Assembly: GCF_947259545.1 (NCBI RefSeq)
Contig: NZ_CAMYMK010000002.1
Coordinates: 310,001 to 374,000 of the forward strand
DNA from: an uncultured Marinobacter sp.
GTDB lineage: Bacteria > Pseudomonadota > Gammaproteobacteria > Pseudomonadales > Oleiphilaceae
Direction of reading: 5' to 3'
Length of the DNA stretch: 64,000 bases
Shown here one piece after another: positions 8,190 to 17,419 of this stretch; within the stretch, counting starts at the first letter, position 1, and each line of letters opens with the position of its first letter. Made by a program: the position numbers and the translations under genes. The notes beneath the pieces were generated by a model, which ran no database searches, was not told where the DNA came from, and saw only the letters and a program-made list of their open reading frames with translations.

Positions 8190-9254
8190 TCAGAGCAATG
8201 CGGTTTGCTCGGGGTTGGTCAGCAGCGTGCGTATCGGAGCAGGTAGGCCCAGAGTGAGGGCCTGGTCCCGGTGCAGCCAGCGCTGGCTGTCATTGTCAGC
8301 GATGGTGTTACTGGCGTTCACTGAAAGCCTCGCGGGCTGGATATGCAGGTGGTAGTGGCTGAAGGTGTGGCGAAAGCCACCAATCAGTTCGGCATCGCTG
8401 CAGTCAAAGCCAAACGCCTGCTCACAGGCCTCGGGAAGCTCATCCGAGCTGAATGCGGGGTCAAGCTCGGGAAGACTCCATAAGCCGCCCCAGATACCGC
8501 TGGGAGGGCGTCTTTCCAGCATGATGCGTCCCTCGCTGTCTTCGAGGATGACCATCCAGGTGGTTTTCTCCGGTTTCGCCTTCTTGGGCTTTGAACCGGG
8601 GTAAAGGCTGACTTCGCTCTTCCTGTAGGCAAGGCAGCCGCGTTGCAGTGGGCATGTCTCGCATGCGGGGCGAGTGCGGGAACACACCATGGCGCCCAGA
8701 TCCATGATGGCTTGAGTATAGTCCCGTACCCGGTTATCCGGGGTATGCTTTTCGGCATGCTCCCACAGGGTGTTGAGTACCCTGGTTTGTCCCGGCCAGC
8801 CCGGCACCGCATGGTAGCGGGCGAGTACGCGTTTGACGTTGCCGTCGAGAATAGCCGCCCGTTTGCCGAATGCCTGGGCCAGAATGGCAGCCGCTGTGGA
8901 GCGGCCGATACCGGTGAGGGATTCCAGCTTTTCCTGATCCGCCGGGAATTCGCCGCCAAAGTCGTTAACCACGGTTCTGGCGGCTTTCTGCAGGTTGCGG
9001 GCGCGGGCGTAATAGCCAAGGCCGGACCAGTGGCTGAGTACGTCGTCCTCCGGCGCCTCCGCCAGGGCCTGAACATCCGGGAACCGCTGCATGAAGGCCT
9101 GGAAGTAGGGAATCACCGTGGTGACCTGGGTTTGCTGCAGCATGATCTCCGATACCCAGACCCGATAAGGGGTGCGGTTGTGGTGCCACGGCAGGTCATG
9201 CCTGCCGTGTTCGTCGTACCATGCGAGCAAATCCCGGGCGAAACTGTCACTCAT
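8190..9254 (-). CDS. mutY: A/G-specific adenine DNA glycosylase MutY
   Basis: Base-excision repair enzyme removing A mispaired with 8-oxoG. It has 354 residues. N-terminal signature: LPWHHNRTPYRVWVSEIMLQ, with the catalytic Glu of SEIMLQQTQ. Then comes the helix-hairpin-helix GIGRSTAAAI and the catalytic Asp of AILDGNVKRVL. The 4Fe-4S loop Cys-x6-Cys-x2-Cys-x5-Cys (about residues 190-206) follows. The C-terminal third is the MutT-like 8-oxoG recognition domain. The start codon overlaps the asmA stop by 4 bp (ATGA), and yggX follows, so the three genes look like one operon. Confidence 0.97.
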   Translation of the reverse strand: MSDSFARDLLAWYDEHGRHDLPWHHNRTPYRVWVSEIMLQQTQVTTVIPYFQAFMQRFPDVQALAEAPEDDVLSHWSGLGYYARARNLQKAARTVVNDFGGEFPADQEKLESLTGIGRSTAAAILAQAFGKRAAILDGNVKRVLARYHAVPGWPGQTRVLNTLWEHAEKHTPDNRVRDYTQAIMDLGAMVCSRTRPACETCPLQRGCLAYRKSEVSLYPGSKPKKAKPEKTTWMVILEDSEGRIMLERRPPSGIWGGLWSLPELDPAFSSDELPEACEQAFGFDCSDAELIGGFRHTFSHYHLHIQPARLSVNASNTIADNDSQRWLHRDQALTLGLPAPIRTLLTNPEQTALL

Positions 9255-11473
9255 CGGTTGAACAGCCCCTTCACCGCGTCCTTGATCTTGTCGCCTTCTT
9301 CTCCCAGTTGTTCGTCGATTTTTTCCTGAACTTTTTCTTTGGCTTTGTCTTTGGCGCGATCGGTTTCTTCCTTGACCTTTGCCTTTGCCGCGTTGGCAGC
9401 GATGTCCTTCAGGGTGTCCCGGAAGCGGGAACCGTCAAAGGAGCACAGGCCAGCAGGGTCTTCGGAGAAGTTGCCGCGGCACTCAACCGGGATGACTGCG
9501 TCCTTAACGTACTCGGTTACGCGGCAGGCTTCATCGCGGTGAATTTCGCCAACAATCCGCAGGCCCAACTCGTAGTCCAGGTTGGTTTGCTGCAGGTCGA
9601 CGGTGCCGTCGCCTTCCAGGCGCATGCCGGCCAGGGCCGCGACCAGGTCAGTGTTGTTGAGGGTGTTGCCGTCGATCTTCAGCGTGCCCTTCATGTCGTT
9701 GAAGGGTGTGATGGTGCCCCAGTCACTGGTGCTCAGGGTGTCCTGATTTGCCAGTGCAATGCCCTGGCACGCCATGCGAGTCAGGTTCATTTTTCGGAAC
9801 TCGCCTTTGGCGAGGTTGAAGCCGACTTCGCCTTTGGCATTGTTTCGCAGGGCGGAAATCCTGTTGCCGGTGGTTTTGACATCCACTGACAGGTTGGCGC
9901 CACCGGAGAGCATGTCGACTTCGGCCAGATCCGTCAGCAATGGCAGGGTCTGCACATTGTTGACCTTGGAGCCGATTGCCCATTTCGGACTATCCGTGCG
10001 TGCGTCCAGGGTGACATTAGCGCCGAAGCTGCCGTCGTACAGCTTGCCGCTGAACTCGTCCACTTTCAGCACGCCATTCTTGGCGGTAATGGACGATTTG
10101 ATCTCGTTGATGGTGAGGTTGCTGATGATCAGCTCGCCCAGGCCAAGATCAACATCCAGCAGAAGACTGCGCAGGGTTTCCAGGGGCAGCAGGTCGCTTT
10201 CCTCGGCCGATGCCTGAGCGGTGCCGCCGGTCTTCTCCGTGCTGTCTTTTTCTTGTTCGCTGGCGGCTCCGCCTTGATCCTCTTCCGGCGTGGGCGGCAG
10301 GTAGCGGTCTGCATTAATGGCATCCCCCTGAAGGTTCAGCGCAACGGCGCTGTTGTTCAGGGTGTAGCTGCCTCCGCCAGTAAAGGTGGTGTCATCGAGG
10401 CTGATGGACAGGTCACTCAGCGCCACCGAGCCGGCCGGCCCCCCGATTTTGGTAGAGAATGAGATGGCCTTGAGGACATCCGGATCGTCGGTTTCTATGG
10501 CTGGCTGACCAAGGGCTGCCAGCAGTTTCCTGAGGGAGAATTCGTCAATGCTGAGGGTGCCGTCCAGCTTAGGATTGTCACCAAAACCCTGAACCGACAG
10601 GTCGGTGTTGATTGTCAGGTCGGCGAGGCTGGCGGTGAGACCGTTAATGCTGGCCGTCTCGTTCTCGAGGTTGGCTTCGATGGCGCCGGCCAGTTTGGCG
10701 GTCACCGCCTTGCCGCCAAACGGTTCGCCCTTCATGTCGAATACCGCTTCGAGGTCAGAGATGCCAAATTCGTTCAGCGCTTCGTTTGCGGCGAGCAGGG
10801 CGCTCAGGCGGCCGTCCACTGCAAGCTGGGGCTGGTTGGTTTCAACCCGGAAACTGATATCCAGCGGAAAGCTGCTGCCCAGAGTGATGTCACTGGCATT
10901 CACTGTGAAGTCTTCCAGGGTCACGGACTGGCCAGTGCTTGCATCGTTGTAGTGAACTTGGGCGTTGCTGATTTCCACGTTCTCCACGTTGAAGTTCAGA
11001 GGCTCGCCGCCTCCGGCTTCGGTGTCCTCCTGGACCGGCTCGCCTTGCTGTTCCTCGGCAGGCTGCTGGCTGTCAGCTACGTCACCTTCCGGCATGATGC
11101 GGGTCCAGTTGCCATTGCCGTCTTTATCCACGTTCAGGCGTGCATCCAGGCCATCCAGCAGGAAGGTGTTCACTTGCGGCGACATGGCGATCAGTGACCA
11201 GAAGTCCAGCTGGGCCACCAGTCGATCCAGTCGGACGAAGCGTTCGCCCTCAAGGGTGGCTTCCACATCGTTGAGTTCCAGGCCGAGGGGGATGAAAGAC
11301 CAGCCGATATCACCGCCCAGGATGAGGTCGAGATTGGTGTTGTCTTCGGCGGCTTTCTCAATCTGGGGTTTGTAGGCGTTGGGGTCGATAACCATAACGG
11401 CAACCGCAACAGCGGCAATTGCCAGGATAATCAGGCCGATGATGGCGAAGGCGATGTAGCGAACAGCTTTCAT
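9251..11473 (-). CDS. AsmA family protein
   Basis: A 740-residue envelope protein of the AsmA/bridge-like lipid-transfer group. The N-terminus has one signal-anchor segment (about residues 6-28), then VMVIDPNAYKPQIEKA, the typical AsmA opening (DPN-YKP). The body is long, periplasmic and beta-rich; a Pro/Glu/Gln-rich, low-complexity insert lies near residue 130-150 and another near 390-420. The end is Lys/Glu-rich and coiled-coil-like (about 690-740). AsmA proteins affect outer-membrane lipid transport and protein assembly. It overlaps mutY by 4 bp and is the first gene of the asmA-mutY-yggX set; its promoter should lie in 11474-11665. Confidence 0.9.
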   Translation of the reverse strand: MKAVRYIAFAIIGLIILAIAAVAVAVMVIDPNAYKPQIEKAAEDNTNLDLILGGDIGWSFIPLGLELNDVEATLEGERFVRLDRLVAQLDFWSLIAMSPQVNTFLLDGLDARLNVDKDGNGNWTRIMPEGDVADSQQPAEEQQGEPVQEDTEAGGGEPLNFNVENVEISNAQVHYNDASTGQSVTLEDFTVNASDITLGSSFPLDISFRVETNQPQLAVDGRLSALLAANEALNEFGISDLEAVFDMKGEPFGGKAVTAKLAGAIEANLENETASINGLTASLADLTINTDLSVQGFGDNPKLDGTLSIDEFSLRKLLAALGQPAIETDDPDVLKAISFSTKIGGPAGSVALSDLSISLDDTTFTGGGSYTLNNSAVALNLQGDAINADRYLPPTPEEDQGGAASEQEKDSTEKTGGTAQASAEESDLLPLETLRSLLLDVDLGLGELIISNLTINEIKSSITAKNGVLKVDEFSGKLYDGSFGANVTLDARTDSPKWAIGSKVNNVQTLPLLTDLAEVDMLSGGANLSVDVKTTGNRISALRNNAKGEVGFNLAKGEFRKMNLTRMACQGIALANQDTLSTSDWGTITPFNDMKGTLKIDGNTLNNTDLVAALAGMRLEGDGTVDLQQTNLDYELGLRIVGEIHRDEACRVTEYVKDAVIPVECRGNFSEDPAGLCSFDGSRFRDTLKDIAANAAKAKVKEETDRAKDKAKEKVQEKIDEQLGEEGDKIKDAVKGLFNR

Positions 11474-11665
11474 AATTCGGGCTTCCTTCCATTTTTATGC
11501 GTTCGGGCAGCGCAGGGCGAACAGAGTTAAGGATAACGCAGGGGTAACAAAATAAAAGCGCGTATGTATGACAATACGTTAGTGATAGGCCAAAATAGCG
11601 AACTGTTTTCTGACAATAACGTGTAATAACTTTAATAACTCTTCAGAGACAAAAAGGAGCTGGCT

Positions 11666-12127
11666 GTGGCTATTACTGTATCGATCGAGCTGAACCGGGA
11701 ACTGGACATACCGGGCAGTTACGATGATGTATTCGATCTTCTCGCCGATGTGCCCCGTTCTGCCAGCCACTTCCCGAAAGTGGACAAGCTGGTGGACCTG
11801 GGCGACAACGCCTATCGCTGGGAGATGGAGAAGGTGGGTGTCGACAAGCACGCCATTCAGTCCGTCTATGCGTGTAAGTATGCCGCTGACAAGAGCAGCG
11901 GCAGGATTACCTGGGAACCGGTAAAGGGTGAAGGCAACGGCGTGGTTCGTGGCTCCTGGACGATTACCTCCAAAGGGGATAACGTCACCGCCGTCAAGTT
12001 CCAGACCAAAGCCGAACTCACTGTGCCACTGCCCGGCATGTTGAAGCTGGCCATCAGTCCGGTCATCAAGCACGAGTTCAACAGCTTGGTGGATACCTAC
12101 ATGAATAACCTCAAGAAAGCCTTCTGA
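11666..12127 (+). CDS. SRPBCC (START/polyketide cyclase-like) family protein
   Basis: A 153-residue protein. It has the N-terminal beta strand then the PGSYDDVFDLLADV segment typical of the SRPBCC helix-grip fold, a central antiparallel sheet, and a long C-terminal helix (LVDTYMNNLKKAF). It probably binds a lipid or other hydrophobic ligand; nothing shows which. The start is GTG at 11666 with a strong AAAAAGGAGCTGGCT site. It is divergent from asmA and 114 bp upstream of hisB on the same strand; a separate promoter probably drives hisB, so a histidine role is not implied. Confidence 0.8.
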   Translation: MAITVSIELNRELDIPGSYDDVFDLLADVPRSASHFPKVDKLVDLGDNAYRWEMEKVGVDKHAIQSVYACKYAADKSSGRITWEPVKGEGNGVVRGSWTITSKGDNVTAVKFQTKAELTVPLPGMLKLAISPVIKHEFNSLVDTYMNNLKKAF

Positions 12128-12184
12128 CAGGGAAGCTATCAACTCCATTGAAGGTCATGGTGGGACTCGGGGATTCAGAAAAGG

Positions 12185-12190
12185 TATAAT
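12185..12190 (+). promoter_or_regulatory. Possible -10 box of the his operon
   Basis: A perfect TATAAT lies 51 bp before the hisB start. No good -35 box is found 16-18 bp upstream, so the call is weak. Confidence 0.35.
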
Positions 12191-12241
12191 CCGCAAACAA
12201 TCAGTTTCCGGCATTGTGCCTATTCATAACCTGGAGTCCCC

Positions 12242-12835
12242 ATGGCCGAACGTAAGGCTCGGGTAGAGAGAAATACCCTTGAAACGCAGATCACCGTTGA
12301 GATCAACCTCGACGGTACCGGGCAATCCACCTTTGACACCGGTGTGCCGTTCCTTGAGCACATGATGGATCAGATCGCCCGTCATGGTCTGGTGGATCTG
12401 AACATCGTCTCCAAGGGCGACCTGCACATTGATGACCACCACACCGTGGAAGACATTGGCATCACCCTCGGTCAGGCCTTCAAGCAGGCCGTTGGTGACA
12501 AGAAGGGTATCCGTCGCTACGGTCACGCTTATGTGCCACTGGATGAGGCCCTTTCCAGGGTGGTGATCGACCTGTCGGGCCGGCCTGGCCTGATGATGGA
12601 CGTTCCCTACACCCGGGCTGCCGTGGGCGGCTTTGACGTGGACCTGTTCGAAGAGTTCTTCCATGGCTTCGTGAACCACTCCATGGTGAGCCTCCACATC
12701 GATAACCTGAAGGGCAAGAATACGCACCACCAGATTGAGACAGTATTCAAGGCCTTCGGTCGCGCCCTGCGTATGGCTATCGAGATGGACGAGCGAATGG
12801 CGGGTATTACCCCGTCCACCAAAGGCTCACTGTAA
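12242..12835 (+). CDS. hisB: Imidazoleglycerol-phosphate dehydratase HisB
   Basis: Dehydrates imidazole glycerol phosphate to imidazole acetol phosphate in histidine biosynthesis. It has 197 residues: the stand-alone dehydratase, not fused to the histidinol phosphatase as in E. coli. The Mn2+-binding motifs are present in both half-repeats: [13 protein letters not shown] with DDHHTVED, and the later [11 protein letters not shown] with KNTHHQIE. The ATG at 12242 follows ACCTGGAGTCCCC. It is the first gene of hisB-hisH-hisA-hisF. Confidence 0.98.
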   Translation: MAERKARVERNTLETQITVEINLDGTGQSTFDTGVPFLEHMMDQIARHGLVDLNIVSKGDLHIDDHHTVEDIGITLGQAFKQAVGDKKGIRRYGHAYVPLDEALSRVVIDLSGRPGLMMDVPYTRAAVGGFDVDLFEEFFHGFVNHSMVSLHIDNLKGKNTHHQIETVFKAFGRALRMAIEMDERMAGITPSTKGSL

Positions 12836-12862
12836 CCGGTCATCGAAGGACACCGCATTACC

Positions 12863-13504
12863 ATGAAAACCGTTGCCATTATCGACTACGGCATGGGCAA
12901 CCTTCACTCTGCTAAAAAAGCGGTAGAGCACGTAGCCCCGGACACCACCGTACTGGTCACTGACAATGCCGATCAGATCCGCGAAGCCGATCGGGTAATC
13001 TTGCCCGGTGTCGGTGCGATCCGCGATTGCATGGCCGAAATCCGCCGATTGGGGGTCGACACCCTGGTGCGCGAAGTGTCGCAGGATCGCCCGTTCCTGG
13101 GTATCTGCGTCGGCATGCAGGCGCTGATGTCCCGCAGCGAAGAAAACGGCGGCGTCGACTGTATCGACCTGTTCCCGTCTCAGGTGCGTTACTTCGGTGA
13201 CAACCTGACGGAAAACGGCGAGCGTCTGAAAGTGCCACATATGGGGTGGAACGAAGTCTATCAGACTGTCGAACACCCGCTCTGGCACAACATTCCCGAC
13301 GGCGACCGTTTCTACTTTGTGCACAGCTACTACGCCGAAGCCAAAGGTAACGCCGATATCGCCGGTCGCAGCCATTACGGCGTTGATCTCGCCGCTGCAG
13401 TGGCGAAAGACAATATCTTTGCAGCGCAGTTCCACCCGGAGAAAAGTGCCCGGGCGGGGCTGCAGTTACTGAAGAATTTTACTGACTGGACTGGAAAATG
13501 CTGA
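12863..13504 (+). CDS. hisH: Imidazole glycerol phosphate synthase, glutamine amidotransferase subunit HisH
   Basis: Supplies ammonia from glutamine to HisF. It has 213 residues with the class I glutaminase triad: nucleophile Cys in [11 protein letters not shown], His in AQFHPEKS, and the following Glu. The N-terminus [13 protein letters not shown] is canonical. The start is 27 bp after hisB. Its last 7 bp overlap the start of hisA, indicating translational coupling. Confidence 0.98.
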   Translation: MKTVAIIDYGMGNLHSAKKAVEHVAPDTTVLVTDNADQIREADRVILPGVGAIRDCMAEIRRLGVDTLVREVSQDRPFLGICVGMQALMSRSEENGGVDCIDLFPSQVRYFGDNLTENGERLKVPHMGWNEVYQTVEHPLWHNIPDGDRFYFVHSYYAEAKGNADIAGRSHYGVDLAAAVAKDNIFAAQFHPEKSARAGLQLLKNFTDWTGKC

Positions 13505-14235
13505 TTATCCCCGCCATTGATCTGAAAGACGGCAAATGTGTTCGCCTGCGTCAGGGACGCATGGACGACTCCACCGTGTTCGGTGACGATCCCGTTGATA
13601 TGGCCACCCGCTGGGTGGAAGCCGGTGCCCGTCGTTTGCACCTGGTCGATCTGAACGGTGCCTTCGCCGGTGAGCCGGTTAATGGTGAAATCGTCCAGGC
13701 CATCGCCCGCAAGTACCCGGATCTGCCAATCCAGATTGGCGGCGGCATCCGCTCTGCTGAAACCATCGAGGCGTATCTGAAAGCCGGTGTGCAATGGGTG
13801 ATTATTGGTACCAAGGCGGTGAAAGAGCCGGACTTTGTCACCGAGATGTGCAAGAAATTCCCGGGTCACATCATTGTTGGGCTGGACGCCAAAGACGGCC
13901 GGGTCGCGACCGACGGCTGGGCGGAAGTGTCTGAAGTCATGGCCACCGACCTGGCGAAACGCTTTGCCAACGACGGCGTCGATTCCATTGTCTATACCGA
14001 CATCAGCCGTGACGGCATGATGCAGGGCGTGAACGTTGAAGCGACCGCTGCATTGGCCGAAGCCGGTGGTATTCCGGTCATCGCCTCTGGTGGCGTCACC
14101 AACATGGATGACCTGAAGCGCCTGGCGACCGTGGCCGAGAAGGGTATCCTTGGCGCTATCACCGGGCGCGCCATTTATGAGGGCACCCTGGATGTGGCAG
14201 AGGCTCAGGCCTACTGCGACAGCCTCAAGGCATAA
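13498..14235 (+). CDS. hisA: Phosphoribosylformimino-AICAR-P isomerase HisA
   Basis: Amadori isomerase of histidine biosynthesis, converting ProFAR to PRFAR. It is a 245-residue TIM barrel. The catalytic Asp lies in [15 protein letters not shown] and the second in [13 protein letters not shown]. The phosphate-binding loops are QIGGGIRS and ASGGVTN. The start ATG overlaps hisH by 7 bp and hisF follows after 12 bp. Confidence 0.98.
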   Translation: MLIIPAIDLKDGKCVRLRQGRMDDSTVFGDDPVDMATRWVEAGARRLHLVDLNGAFAGEPVNGEIVQAIARKYPDLPIQIGGGIRSAETIEAYLKAGVQWVIIGTKAVKEPDFVTEMCKKFPGHIIVGLDAKDGRVATDGWAEVSEVMATDLAKRFANDGVDSIVYTDISRDGMMQGVNVEATAALAEAGGIPVIASGGVTNMDDLKRLATVAEKGILGAITGRAIYEGTLDVAEAQAYCDSLKA

Positions 14236-14247
14236 GGACACACGACT

Positions 14248-15021
14248 ATGGGACTGGCCAAACGCATCATTCCCTGCCTGGACGTGGACAAGGGCCGCGT
14301 GGTGAAAGGCGTGAACTTTGTCGATATCCGTGACGCGGGTGATCCCGTGGAAGTGGCCCGCAAGTACAACGAACAGGGTGCGGACGAGATTACCTTCCTG
14401 GACATCACTGCCAGTCACGAAAGCCGTGACACCACCTACGAAACCGTAGAGCGTATGGCGGCAGAAGTCTTTATCCCGCTGACCGTGGGCGGTGGCGTGC
14501 GGACCGTCGAAGATATCCGCAAGCTGCTGAATGCCGGCGCTGACAAGGTGTCTATCAATACCGCTGCCGTGTTCAACCCGGAATTCGTGCGGGAAGCCGC
14601 CGACCGCTTCGGCAGCCAGTGCATTGTGGTGGCGATCGATGCCAAGCGGGTATCAGCCGAGGGTGAAGCGCCGCGCTGGGAAATCTTCACTCACGGCGGT
14701 CGCAAACCGACCGGCCTGGATGCAGTGGAATGGGCGCGCAAGATGACCGAGCTGGGCGCCGGTGAATTGCTGCTCACCAGCATGGATCGGGATGGTACCA
14801 AGATTGGCTTTGATCTCGGACTGACCCGTGCGGTTAGTGATGCGGTATCGGTGCCGGTGATTGCATCCGGTGGTGTTGGCGAGCTGCAGCATCTGGCGGA
14901 CGGAGTAACCGACGGCGGTGCGGATGCGGTGCTGGCGGCCTCGATTTTCCATTTTGGCCAGCACACCATCCCCGAGGCCAAGGCGTTTATGAAGGCTCAG
15001 GGAATAGAAGTCAGGGATTAA
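14248..15021 (+). CDS. hisF: Imidazole glycerol phosphate synthase, cyclase subunit HisF
   Basis: Forms imidazole glycerol phosphate and AICAR from PRFAR with ammonia from HisH. It is a 257-residue TIM barrel. The catalytic Asp residues lie in [15 protein letters not shown] and [15 protein letters not shown], with phosphate loops TVGGGVRT and ASGGVGE. It is the last gene of the his cluster; hisI and hisE, often downstream, are not here. A REP-like hairpin follows 8 bp after the stop codon. Confidence 0.98.
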   Translation: MGLAKRIIPCLDVDKGRVVKGVNFVDIRDAGDPVEVARKYNEQGADEITFLDITASHESRDTTYETVERMAAEVFIPLTVGGGVRTVEDIRKLLNAGADKVSINTAAVFNPEFVREAADRFGSQCIVVAIDAKRVSAEGEAPRWEIFTHGGRKPTGLDAVEWARKMTELGAGELLLTSMDRDGTKIGFDLGLTRAVSDAVSVPVIASGGVGELQHLADGVTDGGADAVLAASIFHFGQHTIPEAKAFMKAQGIEVRD

Positions 15022-15029
15022 ATAGGGTT

Positions 15030-15059
15030 TGTCGGATTACGGCTTCGCCTGATCCGACA
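15030..15059. repeat. REP-like palindrome after hisF
   Basis: The arms TGTCGGAT (15030-15037) and ATCCGACA (15052-15059) flank a GC-rich inner stem GGC-TTC-GCC. The same GTCGGATTACG core appears at 28615. It resembles the widespread GTCGGATTA-type REP family. It lies between convergent hisF and yibQ and may act as a transcript end. Confidence 0.7.
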
Positions 15060-15081
15060 GCTCAGGCCTGATCTTGTAGAC

Positions 15082-15909
15082 CTATTCGCCCCTGGCGTAG
15101 GTTGTCCGGATCGGCTGTTTCTCACCTTCGGCAAACATCTGTTGATTGTTATTCCGGATCGCCCACAGGCCGCTCACCGTTGCGACCGCGATGCCTTGCT
15201 CATCCAGCTTAGGCAGGTTTTTCTCTAGGTAGTCCACCGTCACCTTGTGTGGGTGTCCAATGCCGATGGCACTGCCGTTTTCTCGCGCCCGCTTAACCAG
15301 AAGACGGAACTGCCGGTCGACAAATTCCTCGGTTTGCTCATGATCCAGAAAGACATCCCGGGTCAGGGTCGGGATGCGATAGGCGCCAGCGACCTGGCCG
15401 GCAATGGAGGAAGCAATAGTGCGACTGTCGACAAAGTACACCGGATACAGGTCCAGTTCGGACATCACCCAGTCCATGGGCTGTAATTGCTGGGTCAGCA
15501 GGCTGCCCATGTGATTGTTCACGCCTTTAACGTGAGGGATGGATTGCAGCGCCCGGCGCAGTGTGGTCTTCAGACTCTGTCTGTCCATCTCCGGCGTTAG
15601 CCCGCCGGGGCCCAGCCCGAAATTTCGGGTGTTCGCCATGGGGGCGTGAAGCATGACTTCCTTTTGCTTCTGGTGGGCCAGCGTTGCCAGAGCCACGGTG
15701 TGGCGCCGATAGGGCAGGAAGGCCAGGGTAACCGGTTGCTCCAGGTTAATCAGGCGTTTGCCTTCATGCAGGTTATGCCCCATGTCATCAATGATGATGG
15801 CGATAGTGGGGGGCATCTCCCCCTCGCGGGTTGGTCCGGGCTCTTCAGCCCGGGCCACGGATGTCAGCAGTGTTGCGACCAGCAGTGGTATCAGCAGTCT
15901 CAAGGGCAT
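15082..15909 (-). CDS. yibQ: Divergent polysaccharide deacetylase family protein (YibQ)
   Basis: A 275-residue secreted protein with an N-terminal signal peptide (about residues 1-21, ending ARAEE). It has the divergent polysaccharide deacetylase fold: IAIIIDDMGHN near residue 36, MLHAPMANTRNFGLGPG, and GIGHPHKVTVDYL near the end. It probably acts on peptidoglycan or another periplasmic glycan, but activity is unproven. Its start codon overlaps the ctpA stop by one base (TAATG), so it is the last gene of the gpmI-envC-ctpA-yibQ set. E. coli has the related order gpmM-envC-yibQ. Confidence 0.92.
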   Translation of the reverse strand: MPLRLLIPLLVATLLTSVARAEEPGPTREGEMPPTIAIIIDDMGHNLHEGKRLINLEQPVTLAFLPYRRHTVALATLAHQKQKEVMLHAPMANTRNFGLGPGGLTPEMDRQSLKTTLRRALQSIPHVKGVNNHMGSLLTQQLQPMDWVMSELDLYPVYFVDSRTIASSIAGQVAGAYRIPTLTRDVFLDHEQTEEFVDRQFRLLVKRARENGSAIGIGHPHKVTVDYLEKNLPKLDEQGIAVATVSGLWAIRNNNQQMFAEGEKQPIRTTYARGE

Positions 15910-17309
15910 TATTCCGTTTTATCGGCGCGGACCTTGTTGCCGCGCTTATCCAGAATCTTCAGGCCCTTGAGCAGGTTGAGCGCGGAGCGTAGCTGGAAAT
16001 CCTGCTCCGCTGCCGACGCGTCCTGTTCCTGCTCGGGTGTGGGTGCTTCCTTTCCTTCACTCTGACCTTCCAGGTGGCCGCTCAGGTCCGCTTCGGTAAA
16101 GAACGGCCGGCCGTCAATCTCCTGAAATTCAGCCGGTCTCACTTCAATGTCCGGCTTGATCCCCTTGGCCTGAATGGAGCGACCGTCCGGGGTGTAGTAA
16201 CGGGCGGTTGTCATCTTGATGGCGTGGGTCTCATCCAGGGGAATAACGGTCTGAACGCTGCCCTTGCCGAAAGACTGGGTGCCCATGACCACCGCACGTT
16301 CGTGATCTTGGAGTGCGCCGGCGAGGATTTCCGAAGCAGACGCGGAGCCCCCGTTGATCAGCACGACAATAGGCGTGTCTTCCATGACGTCACCGGCCTT
16401 GGCATTGAAGCGCAGGCGCGAGCTCTGTATGCGGCCCTCGGTGTAGACAATCAGGCCGCCGTCGAGAAGGGCGTCTGCCGCTTCAACCGCTGCCTGAAGG
16501 ACGCCGCCCGGGTTGTTGCGAAGGTCAATCACCAGGCCATCAAGGTCATTGCCATTCTCTTCTTTCAGTTTGTTCAGGGCATCGACAAACTGGCTACCGG
16601 TATCGGCCTGGAACTGGGTAATGCGGAGATAGCCATAGCCGTTCTCGATCAGGCGAGACTTGATACTGGTCACCTTGATGATGTCACGTTCAACATCAAT
16701 CTCGATCGGGGCGCTTTCGCCTTCGCGCATAATGGTCAGGGTCAGGACTGTGCCGGGTTTACCGCGCATCAGCTTGACCGCTTCCTCCAGGGACATGCCC
16801 TTGACCGGCTGGTCGCCGAGTTTGATGATCAGGTCGCCGGCCTGCACGCCTGCTTTCTGTGCCGGGGTGTCGTCAATGGGGGCAATCACTTTGACGAAGC
16901 CGTCCTCCATGCCTACTTCGATACCCAGACCGCCGAACTCACCGGAGGTACTTTCTTCCAGTTGCTCGTAATCCTTGGGGGCAAGGTAAGTGGAGTGGGG
17001 GTCCAGCTCGGACAGCATGCCTTTGATCGCGCTTTCCAGTAGTTGCCGGTCTTCTACTTCTTCCACATAGGCGTCCTTGATGCGGCTGAAGACTTCGGTG
17101 AACTTGCGGAGGTCATCAAGGGGGAGCTGTGTTTCGGGATCAGGGAGCTGAATCTGGACGCGTTCGCCATTCTCGACGCCATCGAGAAGCTCACCGGTAC
17201 GGTCATCGGCTTCCTGAGCATGAATCAGGCCGGGAAAAGCAATAAAGCAGGTAATCAGAGTCAGTGCGCGGATGATTTTGGTGTTGTGTGTACTTCTGGC
17301 CCGTCTCAT
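15909..17309 (-). CDS. ctpA: S41 family carboxy-terminal processing peptidase (CtpA)
   Basis: A periplasmic serine protease of 466 residues. A signal peptide (about 12-31, ending LIHAQ) is followed by an N-terminal helical region, a PDZ domain (about 95-185, GGLGIEVGMEDG and APIDDTPAQKAG), and the S41 core. The catalytic Ser is in NGGSASASEILAGAL and the Lys in SFGKGSVQTV. An acidic/Gln-rich linker lies near residue 415-435. In Pseudomonas CtpA degrades peptidoglycan hydrolases; that role is likely here since EnvC, an amidase activator, is encoded just upstream. Confidence 0.95.
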   Translation of the reverse strand: MRRARSTHNTKIIRALTLITCFIAFPGLIHAQEADDRTGELLDGVENGERVQIQLPDPETQLPLDDLRKFTEVFSRIKDAYVEEVEDRQLLESAIKGMLSELDPHSTYLAPKDYEQLEESTSGEFGGLGIEVGMEDGFVKVIAPIDDTPAQKAGVQAGDLIIKLGDQPVKGMSLEEAVKLMRGKPGTVLTLTIMREGESAPIEIDVERDIIKVTSIKSRLIENGYGYLRITQFQADTGSQFVDALNKLKEENGNDLDGLVIDLRNNPGGVLQAAVEAADALLDGGLIVYTEGRIQSSRLRFNAKAGDVMEDTPIVVLINGGSASASEILAGALQDHERAVVMGTQSFGKGSVQTVIPLDETHAIKMTTARYYTPDGRSIQAKGIKPDIEVRPAEFQEIDGRPFFTEADLSGHLEGQSEGKEAPTPEQEQDASAAEQDFQLRSALNLLKGLKILDKRGNKVRADKTE

Positions 17310-17419
17310 TCACTTATCCTGTGTATATTCCGATGGTTGAGCAGTCCCCTGTATACCGGGACAGTATGGCGTCACTGGCCGGGTTTGTCAGCCCTCGGTC
17401 CCGATAACCGGAAGTGTAT

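Noticed and set aside
16074..17042. Long plus-strand reading frame opposite ctpA (322 codons), and similar long frames opposite glcF, gpmI, sufB and fabB
   Set aside because: They mirror strongly coding minus- or plus-strand genes with clear families, have no ribosome-binding site, and encode no recognisable domain. They result from the codon use of high-GC genes.
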